A stretch of 64,000 nt of DNA from Sphagnum magellanicum (GCA_021904315.1 CM038920.1:16492001-16556000); one strand, 5' to 3'. Counted from the stretch's first letter, positions 37,332-51,545 are shown. Notes: generated from the letters alone by a model not told the origin. Program-made: numbers and translations.

Positions 37332-40300
37332 TGTAAAGGTGAAATGATTATACCATTAGATTAACTTGGTTGGTTTTCAACGGATATGATACTATAAGTG
37401 GGTGTACACATTCACATTAGATTGAACCACAACAACTATAACCCTTGCTTATTTTACTTGTTTCAAATGATAAATTAAATTGATGATGAAAATTTGTGAT
37501 GTGAATTTATAATGTATTTGAATATAAAAATGGTGTCTATATTTATATGTCATTATAACATTTTGATAGATATGAAGAGAGTCAAACATGAATATAGTAA
37601 ACATGAATTTTTTTTTTTAAAGATTGTAAATTAATGCTTTCAAACACATTTTAAACAATGCAATCATTGCACAAATGGGTGTTGGTTTTCTTGTGCACTT
37701 GAAAAATATTGTCCAAAATAATATTTTGTTTTGAGCTCTAATGCAACATTTATATGAATAACTAGCAACCACATGAAAACTAAGAAACAAAAATGAAAAT
37801 CTTGTAGTCCAAAGCAAGAAAATCAAAGGGCATACCAATTGATTTTTTCAAATTTAACTAAATTGGTGTTGTGAATATATATTTGAGGAGATAATTGTTC
37901 ACAACACAAAGCATTTGTGTTTGAAAGAATTTCATTCAAATGGGATCAATTAATATAATTCAATAAAATGATAATAACACGCATCTTTTGAATATTTTAT
38001 TCATTAATTTACATACAACAAGAGTCCTTTAAGATTTTAATGATTGTGATGAAAAATAACAAATTTTTTTCCACTTGGCAAAATACCTTATTTTAAAATA
38101 CATTGAAGGCCACCACCTTTCATTCAATTTGGTACAATATGCTAATGATCTATATATTTTTGTAATTGAAGTTAAGCATAAACACTATGAAAAAAAAATC
38201 ATTTCCATTGCAACTAGTTTATCTAATTGTAATCTTATTCTATTGGACTTTTTTTAGTTGCATTGGAGAAGTTGCAATGGACATAATTTTCTCATAATGA
38301 CAACAACTGCAATGATATAATTGGGCTCATTCATAGTTGGGGTTTTGAAAAAGAATGTATAATTGAAAAATAATTACAAAAGACAATTTTATGTTTATAT
38401 AATGTAAATATATTATAACTATGGTGTATTGGTGTGTTCCTACTATTAGAAAATTGAGAAAAAAAGCTTTAAAAAATACACTAATTGTTGGATGTTGTAT
38501 AAAAATCTTTTTGAACCCTTGATTGGTTTATGATCAATTGTTTGTATTATAATTTTTATAAATGAATGCAAAATGAATGCATAAAATGACGAAATGGATT
38601 TCAAAAAAATTACAAGAAAGCCATGATTCTTTTTATACAACTTCATGTTCATTAAGTTAATTTGACAAAAAAATAAATCACTTGAAAATTTAAAAATTTT
38701 GAAAATTTGAAACAAAAGGCTCCAAGTAACATGATTCCTCTATTAAATCATTTGACTATTTTTTATATTCATTAGATTCAAAAAATTCTAACTCTAGATG
38801 CACATCACATGTGCAAGAAATATTATGCAAAAAAACATGTTTAGTTGATTTCAACCCATTTTGACATTTTTTGTGTTTTTTCTTGTAAACCAAAATATTC
38901 ATGCCCAATTATGTACACGTGTGAAAAGTCATCACCAACACGTGAATTATGTTATCTTGGACCATTCAATTTTTTTACTTAAATTTGTTTCATGTAAATA
39001 TTATTTGTAAACATAAACCCTAAAAATGTTCTAAATTTTTATCTATTTATTATTCCTTGTACCCCAATTGTACCCACTTTATTGAAATGATCATATATAT
39101 ATATGATTTTTTAAATATCTTTTTGGAATACTGCAATAAATGTCCATTTTTAGACAATCAAGCAAATTGACATCCAACAAAAATCAATTAACCAATCACA
39201 CTTTGCCATGCTAGCCCATAAATCCTTTGTTAGGATTAGAAATGGCAACTTCAAGTGGTATGCATTGCATGCTCATTAGACCCCATTTTACCCAAGCTTT
39301 AATATGAACAACATAAAGTTATGGTATATGGTCTTGCAAATTTTCATACATTTGGGCAAACTTTTGTCCTATTTGAATTTCAACTTCTATGGCTTTTTTA
39401 ACATTTTTAATTATAAGGGACTTACTCCCTTTCATACTTCAATAACACTTACAAAACAAATTACAACTATTCACATGAATTATATCCCTTCATAAAGCAA
39501 CTCATGTTACAATTGTTCCCAACATAATTTAAGGTTTTACATGAGTTGTCACGTCAATTTTGATGTTAACGCATCTTGGCACCACATTCGTATTGAAATT
39601 TGTAAAATATCAAATAATTATGCATTGGTAAACATTTTATATGGATACATATTTTACCTTAACAAGAAAATCTTCAATAATTACAACTAATTACATAGAA
39701 TACCATTGTGTGCAAAAACATTTATAAAGGCATGTAACTTACTTTCCATGAGATTTAAATTGAGTTTAGAAAATTGTAATTCTTTGTTCCTTTCACATTT
39801 TAAAAACCACTCGAACATGGGACTTAAATTTTAGTCCCAATTTTGCACAGGAGCAAAATTCAAAATTGGATCAAAGTTTTGATCTCATGTACCATTACAT
39901 AGATGGGACCAGAAATTACAAACCATGAACAATGTTCATGGGATTGAATTTTCAGTCCCAACTCCCAATTGTACATTGGATCAAATTTCAGTCAATTGAA
40001 CATGGGACCAAATTGGATGTAATGCTACATGTGACCAATATCCTCGTCCCATATACAATTGGGACCAAATTTTCAGTAGAGCATCTATATAACATTATAT
40101 AGGATCAAAAATCTAGTATAAATTGTACATAGGATTGAATTTTCAATCCCATATATTTAATGCTATGTTGGACCAGATTTTCAGTTTTAACTGTTCTATG
40201 TGACCAAAATTAGGGTGCCATGTGAAATTGAGACCAAAAATTTGATCATGTTTAGAATTTACATTGGACAGAGAAATTTTTTGAGGGGAGAAATGTAAAT

Positions 40301-40865
40301 TTTGTTTGTTGAAAGCAGATCATGTTGTGGTGAGATTTTGTCAATTCAAAGTTGTGTGTGGGGAGTGTGTTGATGCAAACAATCAAATTTCCCATGATGG
40401 TCTTAGAGAGGTTCCAGTAGGATCAGATCCTACTCTTTCCACACAGTAGAGTTACCCGTAAAGTAAGACAAACACAACACCAGAACCCTGAGTTTGGTCA
40501 TACACAGGTGAGATTAAAAAAGAAACCTGCAAAAAAGTACATTAGCATTCAAGGGGGGCGCGGGTGAAACTCAGAAAACCACCAATTTTGGTTGTAAACT
40601 GAGTTTCATCCTGTCTTTCCTTTATCCTGAGCGCCTCCACTGCTGCTACATATATTTTTCACTGCTCTTACCTGTACAACTACTATAGTTAGACTCGAAC
40701 CTTTGTGCATTAAATGCTGAGTTTCAGCATTTTAGAGGGGATAGGGGGTGAAAGGATGCCCAAAGACAGGGTGAAGACAAGGTTACTTTAAGGATAACTC
40801 TATTAAGATTGAGAATTTAGAGGTAGAGTGTAAGGACTTTTGTATTGTGTGGTGGTAGTTCATTG
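37332..40865. other. 3' flank of the complete gene, no gene found
   Basis: Counterpart of 1274-4865 with the same eroded repeats (39808-40243). No open frame of note; differences from copy 1 are spread without codon bias. Confidence 0.6.
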
Positions 40866-41924
40866 TGAACTTGAATATTCGGGAATTTTCATTGTTCAAG
40901 GCAGATAGGGTTCAGCTGACAAGGTTCTCAAATGTTGCATGTTTAGTACTTAAAGTTTGGAGGGCAAAGTTAAGATTTCTCTTGGACCCCAAATTTTGGC
41001 CAGAGGACAATTGTTGGACTTGTGCAAGAAGTGCACAGAACATATATTGCATGCACAAGGATGCTCACTACTACTTAAAACGATTTACGACAAGTACAAG
41101 CACACTTGTTTCATCATGCACAATGTGACAACCTTGGTGCAATTCTTTCATTTTGACATGAAGTGAGATATTGCTGAGATTTATGTATGTACTATGGAAT
41201 TGGCTGGTTCAAAGTGGGCAGTCAGTTCGCACATTAGGGCAATCAAGGTTATGTAGGGCATGGGCAGGTTTACTCCAGGCCTGTCTCAGAGCTCAACCCA
41301 GTGTTTCCAGGGTTCAGTAGCATTTTCAAATTTATTCCATATGTAAGATATTTCCAACATTTGGTCATATTCTTCTTCTGGCCATTCATAGCCTTCCTGA
41401 ATAGTGGAACCAGCACACTACTCCCAACTCCATGTAAGAAAAAACCAGTGTTGTACTAATATATATGGTGCAACCTGGGTATATAGTACTGGTATCAATA
41501 TTGGTATTGAAAAACATACCAGTTGGGTATGATGACCTGAGGCAATATCAAATTTATACCAGTGCCAGTCGGGTATGGGACCTGAAGTAATACCAAGTAT
41601 ATACCTCACTTATACCAATGCCAATATGAGGTTTATACCTGCCATATACCAGAAAAAAATCAGGCTTGAATCTAATACCATCATCAGACTGGTATGAAAT
41701 CTCTAAAACAGTACTCAATACAATACCAGCCATGTATGGGAAAGAAAAACCCCCCAATATCAGGACCAGTCTGAAAGTTCAAAAGTTGATACCAGTCCAA
41801 AACTGGAAAAAACTGGTAGAAGTACTGGAATGAATCCCCCAAAATTGGGTACAAGAGCTAGAACAAAAAGAGTTAAGGTGAGGATGGACTCATTTTGTCA
41901 TCAGACTCTCACATGTATTGATTC

Positions 41925-43306
41925 ATGTGAGGATCCCCGACATCCATTGATAAAACACTACCCCATAAGGAAGTGTAAGTCTTTACTCTGGATCATTTTA
42001 TGGGCTGGAGGTGACAACACCCTAGAACTATGGTAAACTAGTCTGATTGTTGTAGGAATAAAGATATCAGAGGTCTTGGCGTATTGACTTAGAAGAAGCT
42101 ATGGACACCTTGCTTTGTAACTGGGTTATTAGAGCCCTAGAACTTGGCAATTCAAACTTCAAACTCTTATTAGGTTTCAAATTAGCAATGTGCAATCTCT
42201 CTAAGCACAGGAAATGAGGCTTCAAAGTATATTGGGCTCTAGTCGAAAACCACAGTCCATCTCTAAGATCAAAGGTGTGGTGGAAGATCTCAAAGGCTTG
42301 GAGACAGAATGGTTGAAAAGTTGGATTTCCCCCTCGCCGCCCCCCCCCAAGTAGCTGAGGCCATAAAGAGAGTAAGCATATGGTGGGCTTTAGTTTTAGG
42401 GGGTTGAAGTTTGCACTATGCATTCCTAGAGCTCCAGAGTTGTACTAGTTTAACCTATGCACTTTACGGGATTTACAAAAAGTTGAAACCACTGACTTCC
42501 ATTCCTAGGATGAATTCAAAACTCTATTTCCTTTGAAAGAAGGGGAATGTAATTGTTGGCAACAGGCTGATTAGTAGCGTGCTTGAATGTTGGATCAAAG
42601 AATTGAAGTAACTATCCTTAGATCACGTGATGGGGAATGGTTAGGTATCTACAATGATGGAACTATGTCCAATCCAATTGAAGTTTCTATTGCTACTTGA
42701 AGGTTTCAATCATATTCAATTCAACAGAAAGTGATCCCTCCAAAGGAGGTCCATGTATTCATGGTTGGACAGTATTCCAAGACACTTGGGTTGCTAGCTG
42801 ACCAATAGGTGTTTAAAGGGGTTTGGAGGAGAATCTGGGTTTGCAGTAGGATAAGTGTAAGGGGGGCAATAGTGAGATTGTTTTATGGGGCTTTAGGTGA
42901 TCTCACATTTGACCCTGGAAACTAAAAATTGAATAAGCAAGTGGAGCTAATGAATTACACAGCCAAGCAGGAGAGGCAATTACTTAAATCTAGGAATTCT
43001 CTTTCCCATGTTGTGCTTGGAATGTGGGGGGAATCCCTTCCCCAAAATTTTTAAAACTAAATTGGAGAGATGTTTAAAGCAAATGTAGAGCCAAGGGTTT
43101 CACGTGGTTATTATGGCACTAAACACTTGCAGTCAATAGTTAACAGGCCGACGCTAATCACAACATCCCAACAAATTGCCTATCCTGTGACTGGGCAACT
43201 TTGGAATTTGTCACCCATAGATTCTGCTTTTGCTCATGAGGTACTAAAGCATGGGAACTTGCCTTTCATTCCTCTTCCAACTTTGACTACCTCTAAACAC
43301 TATTGA
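41925..43306 (+). pseudogene. Decayed LINE-like coding remnant (copy 2)
   Basis: Counterpart of 5900-7290 with the same fragments (ILWAGGDNTLELW, LLCNWVIRALELG, FKVYWALVE), the same stops and a few private changes, such as a longer C-run near 42340. It predates the large duplication because both copies share its lesions. Confidence 0.4.
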
Positions 43307-45847
43307 ATCCAAAAAAGCTTTGAAACTATAACAATGTATGTTGAACAAATGTCTACCTAATAAGGTTAAAAAATTCAACTCCTTACGGACCTTACATAGA
43401 GGAGTTGTTATGTGAGCCATTTGGAGGAAAAGAAATGATCCGGTCTTCAACAACAAGTGGCATGAGGCCAAGCTATGGAAAGTCATGTGGGAAAGGCTGG
43501 TTGACTACTTCCACTTGAGTTCTGCTATCCAAACTTTCACAATAGAATCTATCAAGCCTTAAGACCTTTAACAATGACTATTATATGCAACAGACTGATC
43601 TATCAAGTGTGGATATTAGAGTGAATGTGGAATTAAATCTAGACTTTTCTTTTAAGATTCCTATAATTGCACACAGGAAATTCTGTCAGGGAAGGCGTTT
43701 TCATATACAGAGACTAAATTTGAAAAGTTCAGTACAGGTGCCATAGATGTATGTCATGCTGGCCAATCATAACTTTCTATTTGGGTGTTTTATTATTGGC
43801 AGACGGGTTGTCGAGGGTCCTTGTGCTTAGATATAAGTGGGAAACAAACTGTATCTAAATTTTGAGGTTTTGAAGCATCTATATATATAGTAAACACCTT
43901 TTGGAGCAACATTTTAGTGGGGCAATTGGTGTTAATTTGGCAGTGGAGATTTAATGGAATGTTATTCTTGTCTTGCATGTCTTAGATCTTGTTTATTTTA
44001 TGGACCATGTAATTTAATGGCGCAGACCTTTTGTTTTAATGGTTCTCTTAGGGCATAATCTGACTGGGCCCTTTTCTTCTAGTCTGGCCAACTTGACAAA
44101 TCTCATTAGCGAATAAATTGTGCTCGAAAACATCAATTTTCAAGTTGAAACTTGGTTGGATCCCACCAATTGCATTTTTCACTATAAAATAGCTTATCCT
44201 TTTCTTTTAAGAAATTTCGTTCCACCTCACAAAAATATTTTTAAAGTGAAAAAAATTTATGGTTCCTAATGTAAAACATTCATGATCTTGAAATTTTCAT
44301 GTACTAATATAATGTAACTGGGATGATAACTACATATTGGTTGATTTTTCTCATATTGTGTTTTAAACCCCAATCCTTAGCTAAGAATAATGATGAATTC
44401 TTTAGCAAAACTTTCCAAACTTCAATTAAAGTTTGTTGAATTTCTTAGCAACAAGTATCAACATAGGTCTTATCATACTGTTTTTTTAAATGTCAGTTGC
44501 AAGTTGCCATCAAGAATACTAGGATGCAACATTGTTTTCATGTATTATCCTAATGTAATTCATTAACGATTTCAAACGTAGATCGTCCAACAAGGTGGGT
44601 CCATAATATAAATGAGGGATGGAATTTACTTCCTAGGACACAATCTGATTTTAACGATGTGTTTTGTTGTTTGGTCACATCAAGGACTCTTAGTGACAAT
44701 CAAATCAGGGGTTCAATCCCACCTTCAATTGGGAATATTTCCAACCTCAATGTTCTTGACCTGGCAAGAAATAACATCTCTGGCAATCTTGTACCCATGA
44801 ATAGTATTAATCTTCCACGCCCAAAAAACTTGACAACACTAAGTATTTTGTTGCATCGTGCACAACTTTTAGTATTGGAAGTTAATTTGGACATTCAAAT
44901 AGTATGAACTATGATGTGCAATTCTTCTATTATTCTTATAATTATATACATATATGTATATTAGTTCTCTAGTTGTTGACAATCAAATTCACATTGCACA
45001 ATGCTTAAAAATCCTCCTCGATGTTTCATGAATCCCAATGCAATTTATGCAAATATAAATCTTTCAAGAATAATACTCCTTTTTCTGGTGCATTGCATAG
45101 CTTTTACTTTTCACATGAGGGGTCAATTGCCCTTCTTCTGACGTGTAGAGCACTAGGTAAAATTGAATTGACAAGTACGCTGCCAGACTTCTCAAACTGT
45201 TCAAATCTCATCAGCTTGTAAGCTGCTCTCACCAGGGGTTTTTTTTTAGGATTTTGTGATGTAGCCATGGTGGCGACCATCCAGAAACTAATTTAGCCAA
45301 TTCTGGCTACATGTCAGATATGAAGGTAGGAAAAAAACCAGGATCCTTCTATATTCTTGGCTACCTACTGGAACTTATTGTAGAAATCTGGCGATTTGAA
45401 TTTTTCTCTTTTCGAAATTTGGCAAATATGGACCATTTTTCCCATGAAAAATCCTTTGTATTGGTCGAAATTGCATTTTTCAGGTTGAACTATGACATAG
45501 CTTGTTTAATATAGTTAATTACAAGGTGCAATATATGATATACAAACTGTATGATTCTTGGAATTGTCTTATTGTAAGTTAATGTAACTAATTATTTTTA
45601 TTGTTCAAATCTTGGTATTTCAATAAGGTGCAAAATTTTATTACTTAACAAAAAATGTTTACAATGTTTTTTCTTGTTTGGTGTTGCTGAGGACTCTAAT
45701 TGACAATCATCTTATTGGATCAATCTCACCTTCAATTTGGGAAATTTCCACACTAGCTACTTTAGACCTATCAAATAACAATATCTCCGGCAATCTTATA
45801 CCCATGGACAATGTGAACATTCCGTGCCCACGTTCTTTGACAATTTT

Positions 45848-46570
45848 GTAAGTATTTTATCCACTTTCTTGCAACTAATATATTCAGGATTTATGCCACG
45901 ACATATGCAATCCACATAAAAACACATTTAATTCATTTAGGACTTTACAAAAGTCTGAAAATGCAAACACAAAATTTACAATGTTAAATTTTTGAGTTTT
46001 TCAATTATAAATGACTTGGTGGCCACAAAGACCTAGATGTTAACCACAAAGAAAAGCTTTTGAAAAAATACATCCCAAGTTATATAAATTAAACCTTGAA
46101 GACATCATGACAAGTTGTTTAAAAGAAAGCAAAAAGAATTTGGAGGATAATTAAATGAAATATAATTTACATAGATTAAACAAACATTGTATTGAATATT
46201 AAAAATCCAAATTGAACCTTAAAGGTGGTGTCCACCAGGCCTATAACAAGATGAAAAGAAATTGCAATAGTTAGAAAATCCAAATTACATAATAAGTAAG
46301 AGGGAAAGAAGTTGCAAAATTCAAAAATTTATCTAGACTACATAATCAATAAAAAAATTGTATTAAATTTTAAATATACAAATTGAACTTGCTGGCCATT
46401 AAGATATCAAAAAACAAAAAATCTTGAAACAAAAACTCCACTATTTAAAATAAATAAATTTTAAAACCCAAAAGAGTAGTCTAAATTTGAAGGATAATTT
46501 GAAAGATAATATCAAATCATCCTAGTATTAGAAGTTCTGTCAAATCCTCCTAGTATGCTTAGCAAAACCA
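45848..46570. other. Intergenic part of the orphan LRR segment
   Basis: A-rich with repeated words such as AAATTGAAC and AAAAGAAATTG; no exon-like LRR sequence seen. Confidence 0.4.
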
Positions 46571-46757
46571 AAAGTTGGACTTTCTTGCCGATTTTCTTAT
46601 ACAAAATCTAAAGTTGTTGCAATTTTTTATGATTATAATTCATAAAACTAGAAATTGTTGTAATTTCTTGCCAATCGTCTTCTACAAAAGCTAAAGTTGT
46701 TGCATTTTTTTGCTGATTGTAATTCACAAAACCAAAAATTGTTGCAATTTCTTCCAA
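46571..46757. repeat. 42-bp tandem repeat, about 4.4 units
   Basis: A TTGTTGCAATTT-like phrase starts at 46613, 46654, 46696 and 46738, alternating with a CTTGCCGATT/GATTATAATTC phrase. On the minus strand the units read as 14-residue repeats (EIATIFGFVNYNQQ and relatives), but the frame is short and probably not a gene. Confidence 0.65.
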
Positions 46758-47629
46758 TACAAGCTTTGTAAGTGGATGGGAATGAAGTGAGCCCACTTCA
46801 TGCTAGACATTCGTGCAAACAATTTCAGCTAATTGCATCTGATTCTTGGCATAACAAAAGTCATTGCCTATAATTTCAAGGAATAAAAGAAAATTTCAAA
46901 ACGAACATCTTGAAAGATTACATAAAAGTGGAATAAGAAAAATTGAACATTAACAAAAATTTGGATTAAAATCCACGAAGGGTTTCTAAGTGGGCAATCA
47001 CTAAATGCAATCCAAGCCAATTAGACAAAATCAAATTCACATGACATCGTGCCCAATGTATTTGACACAATTCTAAAGAAGGCATTGTATCACCATAGCC
47101 CCTCCATACAACATTTTCACCATAACATTAAATAAATATTTTGAAACATATTATTTGGTGGCCGAATTTGGATAAATTTCAAATTTAGTTTGATTTCAAT
47201 TATGAACAATCCTTTGATTTCATATTACAAAAAACAAAGTTATAATGATCACTGCAAGGATCTAAAAGGCTTTGAAATTTAGTATTTGCCTTATTGATCT
47301 GCCACATTGCAATAAAAGGATTGTTCTACACAAATGTAAACATATACTCACTTGTGGAATGAAAAGTCTCTAAACAAGGGAATGTTAAGGGAGTAATTAC
47401 TTGTGGTAATGGTTAGTTAATATATTTCTACTTATTTAGATACTATTTTTAGAATTACTAGCTAGATTACATAGTTTTTGTCACCATTTGAATTTGAATA
47501 GTTCATAGGATTGTTTTTTTTTAGATGGTTATATCTTGGGAGAAGAAAAGAATGAGCAGAGGATTATTCATTGTAGAACATTGAGTTTTGATGGAATATG
47601 AAACAAAAGCATTTTGTTTTCTAGAAAAG

Positions 47630-49699
47630 CTTCAATTTCATCTAGCCAAATGTGTTGTTTTGATGGTTTTCTCATACTTTCATTACTGGATTTTAATTTT
47701 GAAACTAAATATGAGTAGATTTGAATGAATATATTTTATTAGTATTAATTTTATGACATGTTTCAATCCAAATTTAAATCAAAATATTGGATTATGAATT
47801 TTGTATTTACCAAAAAAATTTCCCCCATTAGGTATTTTGGACATACATCTACCCCACAATTCCATTTTTCAACTAACATCACATTATTTATCGGGCTTCT
47901 CATTGTCCTAACAACAATTCAAAACCCTCTCCACATGTGAAGTACAAATCTATACCCAAGGAAAAAATGCAAATAAGTAATCCAATTTTTTAAAATGTTC
48001 ATTTATAGAAAAACATGCAAACAAATAGGGAAAAATTTAATTAATAATCACCTAGCAATTGCTAGGCAATTATTAGAGGACAACCATGGTGTTTTTAAAA
48101 CTATGAATACCCTACATGTCCAAAACATCTCATATTTTCCTAATTAAAGCCAAGCCTTCCAAAATTTCTCTACAATTGCCAAATGTTTTTCAACAAACAA
48201 CCTAGCTTATCTTAGTGTAATCATTCTTGAATTTATCAAATAATATTACATTTATTTTTTTACAACAGTAAGGTCATGCAAAAAAAAACACAATAAGACA
48301 TAATGTCTTCATGCATAATATAATGCATAGTTTGATCAAGAAATATATTATACTAGATAAATCTCCTCGAATAACACTATGCATTTGAATATAACTTTCC
48401 TACAATTTTATAAAACTTTTACATCATTAGGGTAACATACATTCTTTGAAATGAATTAGAAGTCACATAATGTATTTGGTCCACCTTTTTTCTACTGAAT
48501 CTTTACTTGACCTACAAAACTATAGGGACTCAGGGTGAAAGCACACTAAGGGTGAACCACTTTTGTTCAAAAAAAGTGATGTGTAACAAATATTATAATA
48601 TGCAGTAAATTAAAATCTTGATGACATCCTTTGGTTATCTTAAACACAAGCAAACAACTTTAGAATTTGCACAATAACATTTTTGAACTCAAAATTCATT
48701 TTGAATCAAAATTAATTTTGATCTAATGATTAAATGAAGAGGATTGGATAAAATCAATGTACATAGAATATATAACTTACAATTTTTCAACGACAATAGG
48801 GCATCATGTTTATGATTCATGAAACATTACCAAACAAAAAAAATGAAAAAAAATGCAATGCCCATCTATAAAATCTCCTCTTATTTAATATGGTAGTGGT
48901 TTTTTCCTAAAAATAGGATATTATTATGCATTCATTATTAAACAAATGCAAAAAAACATTTTTTTGAATGGAATTTCATCCAAAAATTTTTAATTTCTAA
49001 ATTATTTTAGATTTAATTGATGTTTATCAATATCATACACCATAAAAAAAAATGCACCCAAGAATTCCATTGACAACCCGAGTTTTGAAATATACATTCA
49101 AAATTTCAAACTTTATGACAAGTATTATTTTGTCACAAATATATTCCATACATTCAAAATCTTCAATGTTTATTGAATTTTTCAAAATAATTGATTAGAT
49201 GAAGCCTAAAACTAGTCAAATATACTTAAAACAAACAAAAATAATTCAAAATGTGATGTTCATACATTACCAAAACATTTAATTACAGAAATATTATACG
49301 TGTGACTACAATTTTGGGGGGCCTTAATGTGCTTTCACCCCTCACAAGATCTATTTAAAGGTTAACACTTCATAATTCCTCACCAAATTTTTTACTTTCT
49401 TTTGCATCTATAGGTACCAAATCCAATCCAGTTGGTGGATGTGTTGACAGGTGCAAACGCATACTCTTCCTTCTATGAATGCTTTTGTTCATGGTTGTTG
49501 GGCCCTTCATTAGCTTCCACATGAATAGAATTTCAAAGTCAACATTTTTTAGATTTTTCGCTCAAGAACAACCTTTCTTCCTCTACGCCTTACTCTCACT
49601 ATTGGAAGCCTTTCTCTTATATTTCCCTCTTATGACATAGCTAGGTTTTTTTTATCCACCTTGGGTGGACTTGCCCATGGTCCAATTTACAACTAATTT
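47630..49699. other. Right part of duplication copy 2, no gene found
   Basis: Matches 7704-9874. It holds one 55-bp unit (about 48578-48632) instead of three. Only short frames. Confidence 0.6.
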
Positions 49700-51545
49700 G
49701 CTCTTCCTTCTTTGATAGGTATAATAACTAATTCTTCTTCTTCATCCCCAATAGTTTGTGCGCCCTCCATGATCATTCAAATCCTTTCAAGTGGTTTAGT
49801 TCTTGTGTTATTCATTGCGACATTCATCAACATGTGAAAACATACTAAAGCCATCATCTCACATCGATTTCCTTCCAAATAATGAGGAATGATTTCCAAC
49901 ACCTTGCATTTATTTTCCTAAGAAATAAGACGACCCATTAGAAAAAAATCCTACTAAATTTTTTCTTAAAGACAATTTGAAATCACAAAGTCGATAGCCA
50001 TAAGTTAGATTTACCAAACAAACATACATCACAACTCTTGCACCAAAGATACTTAGATAAACCATCTCACTTGAAATGATCAACATTAAGAGTTTACAAA
50101 ATTGTTTCGGGATAAACTCGTGTTGATATAGCTATCGATCTTTTGTAAATGAAGAAATTTAGCTTTCAACCAATGTTAATGATTTTTTGTTTCCTAGAAT
50201 ACTTAAGCACACATTTGTTCAAATTTTACAAGGGAACAAATACACAAACATAAGCATAGGAATGTTCAATAATGTCATCAACAAACTTGAGACCTCTACT
50301 TGTTGTGCCATGTGTTGCCCATATTCAAATCAAGTTTTGGTGGTAAAAATCAATTTGGTCACGATAGTCAGTAGGCTCTTGAAGGACTCATGGTTATAGA
50401 TGGAAACAACGACCTTAAAGTTGGCCTTAGCATAGAAGGACTCATGGTTATAGATATAAGCAACAACCTTGAAGTTGGCCTTAGCATTGAGGAGCCCTAT
50501 AAGAAAGGACTTCCAATTAGGGCCCTTCCAAATTGTTAGAACATCCTTCATATTGTGTGTTGTTCAGATGATGACGATGGTCCTTGTTACATCATTATCA
50601 TTTTTGTTAATGCCAAAAATTTCTTGTCAATAACATCCAATAGGTTGGCCATATTATCAACTTTGTTGAACTTGTAACGAATGTCCAACAAAACTATCTT
50701 GTCCTCTAAAATTCCACTTTGGATCTATTTTTCGAAAAAACATTTGAACACGGCCTCTAATAAGGACCCCATATTTGATGTGTACATGCAAGATTCTCCC
50801 TATATAAAAATGTTTTGTGCTCATGTCACAACCCTTATTGTTTAACATTTTCAAGACGTTGCATATTTTCACAAAGTCGATGTCCAAAAACCTTCATAGA
50901 ATTCCATTTTTAAAAAAAGGGGGACCAAGACTTTGTCAAAAAGATTCCCATCCACATAAGATGGGTTCATGAGTTGAAGGTTGTATTCATGTTCAAGGAC
51001 CCACGCAAGAAGTAAGAAATAGGTTTCGTTTACCTAATAAATCAAATAAGCAATGAGCTCACCCTAATGACCATTGACGAAAGATTTCTAGTGAGTGATA
51101 TGAAGGATAAAATCGCATTGGACATTCTTGAACACTAAAATGAATTCTTTGAGCTTTTGCAGATTGAAAAGGATGAATCCACACAAGGCTTTCAAAGGGG
51201 TTTTGACCGCACACTCATGAACTTCAAGGGCTTTAATGGCCCATGACTAGGGAAAAAGACCAACAAAAAGAGAAAACTAAGGCTAGAACGAAAAAGAAAA
51301 TTTTAACAAAACTAGTTGTGGGAAAGGAAGATAAAAGATTCGATGTGGTAGAGTGCCAATTCATCAATGACACACTAGGCAACAAGTTTTTGGGTTTTTT
51401 CCCTTTTGGAAATGACCCACTTTCGGGTGTTACCATCAAAGTTCATCATTTAAAGAGAGCACCCACAAACATTGTATATCATCCTTTCTTGGATATACAT
51501 AAAGATGATATTAAAAAGAGGATTATGCAATATAACAAATTTTGA
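49700..51545. pseudogene. Decayed coding-like region, family not recognised
   Basis: Unlike its AT-rich surroundings, this stretch has long quasi-open runs on both strands. Plus-strand fragments include IRWVHELKVVFMFKDPRKK, ELTLMTIDERFLVSDMKDKI and, at 51243-51545, an open frame of 100 codons with a lysine-rich start and FINDTLGNKFLGFFPFGNDP. Minus-strand fragments include KICNVLKMLNNKGCDMS. A 54-bp tandem repeat (about 2 units, 50381-50490) would encode 18 residues per unit. I recognise no domain. It probably derives from a transposon or an old gene. Confidence 0.35.
50381..50490. repeat. 54-bp tandem repeat, two units
   Basis: GAAGGACTCATGGTTATAGA starts at 50381 and again at 50435, each followed by a CAAC-ACCTT-AAGTTGGCCTTAGC body. 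The length is a multiple of three, and on the minus strand both units read ANFKVV-x-IYNHESF. Confidence 0.8.

Larger units (their letters stand above)
43728..47629 (+). pseudogene. Orphan LRR exon cluster in the 3.9 kb present only in copy 2
   Basis: LRR exons homologous to those of the receptor kinase lie on the plus strand. About 44042-44111 resembles exon 5 (LTGPFSSSLANLTNLIS). About 44685-44840 resembles exon 7 (LSDNQIRGSIPPSIGN). About 45148-45215 resembles exon 6 (STLPDFSNCSNLISL). 45692-45847 resembles exon 7 again (HLIGSISPSIWEIS, LDLSNNNISGNLIP), with AG and GTAAGT sites. There is no malectin-like, membrane or kinase exon, and the order 5-7-6-7 implies an internal duplication like the one at 32283. 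Remnant of another family member. Confidence 0.75.
36059..49699 (+). repeat. Direct large duplication, copy 2
   Basis: Counterpart of 1-9874, same orientation, offset 36,058 bp at the left end. It includes kinase exons 16-18 and all of the 3' flank. It is interrupted at a GAAAAG motif by about 3.9 kb containing orphan LRR exons. The match stops after AACTAATTT at 49699; beyond that the two copies are unrelated. Confidence 0.93.

Noticed and set aside
46608..46796. Minus-strand protein with 14-residue repeats
   Set aside because: The frame is 62 codons long and made almost wholly of the 42-bp tandem repeat; no flanking coding sequence.
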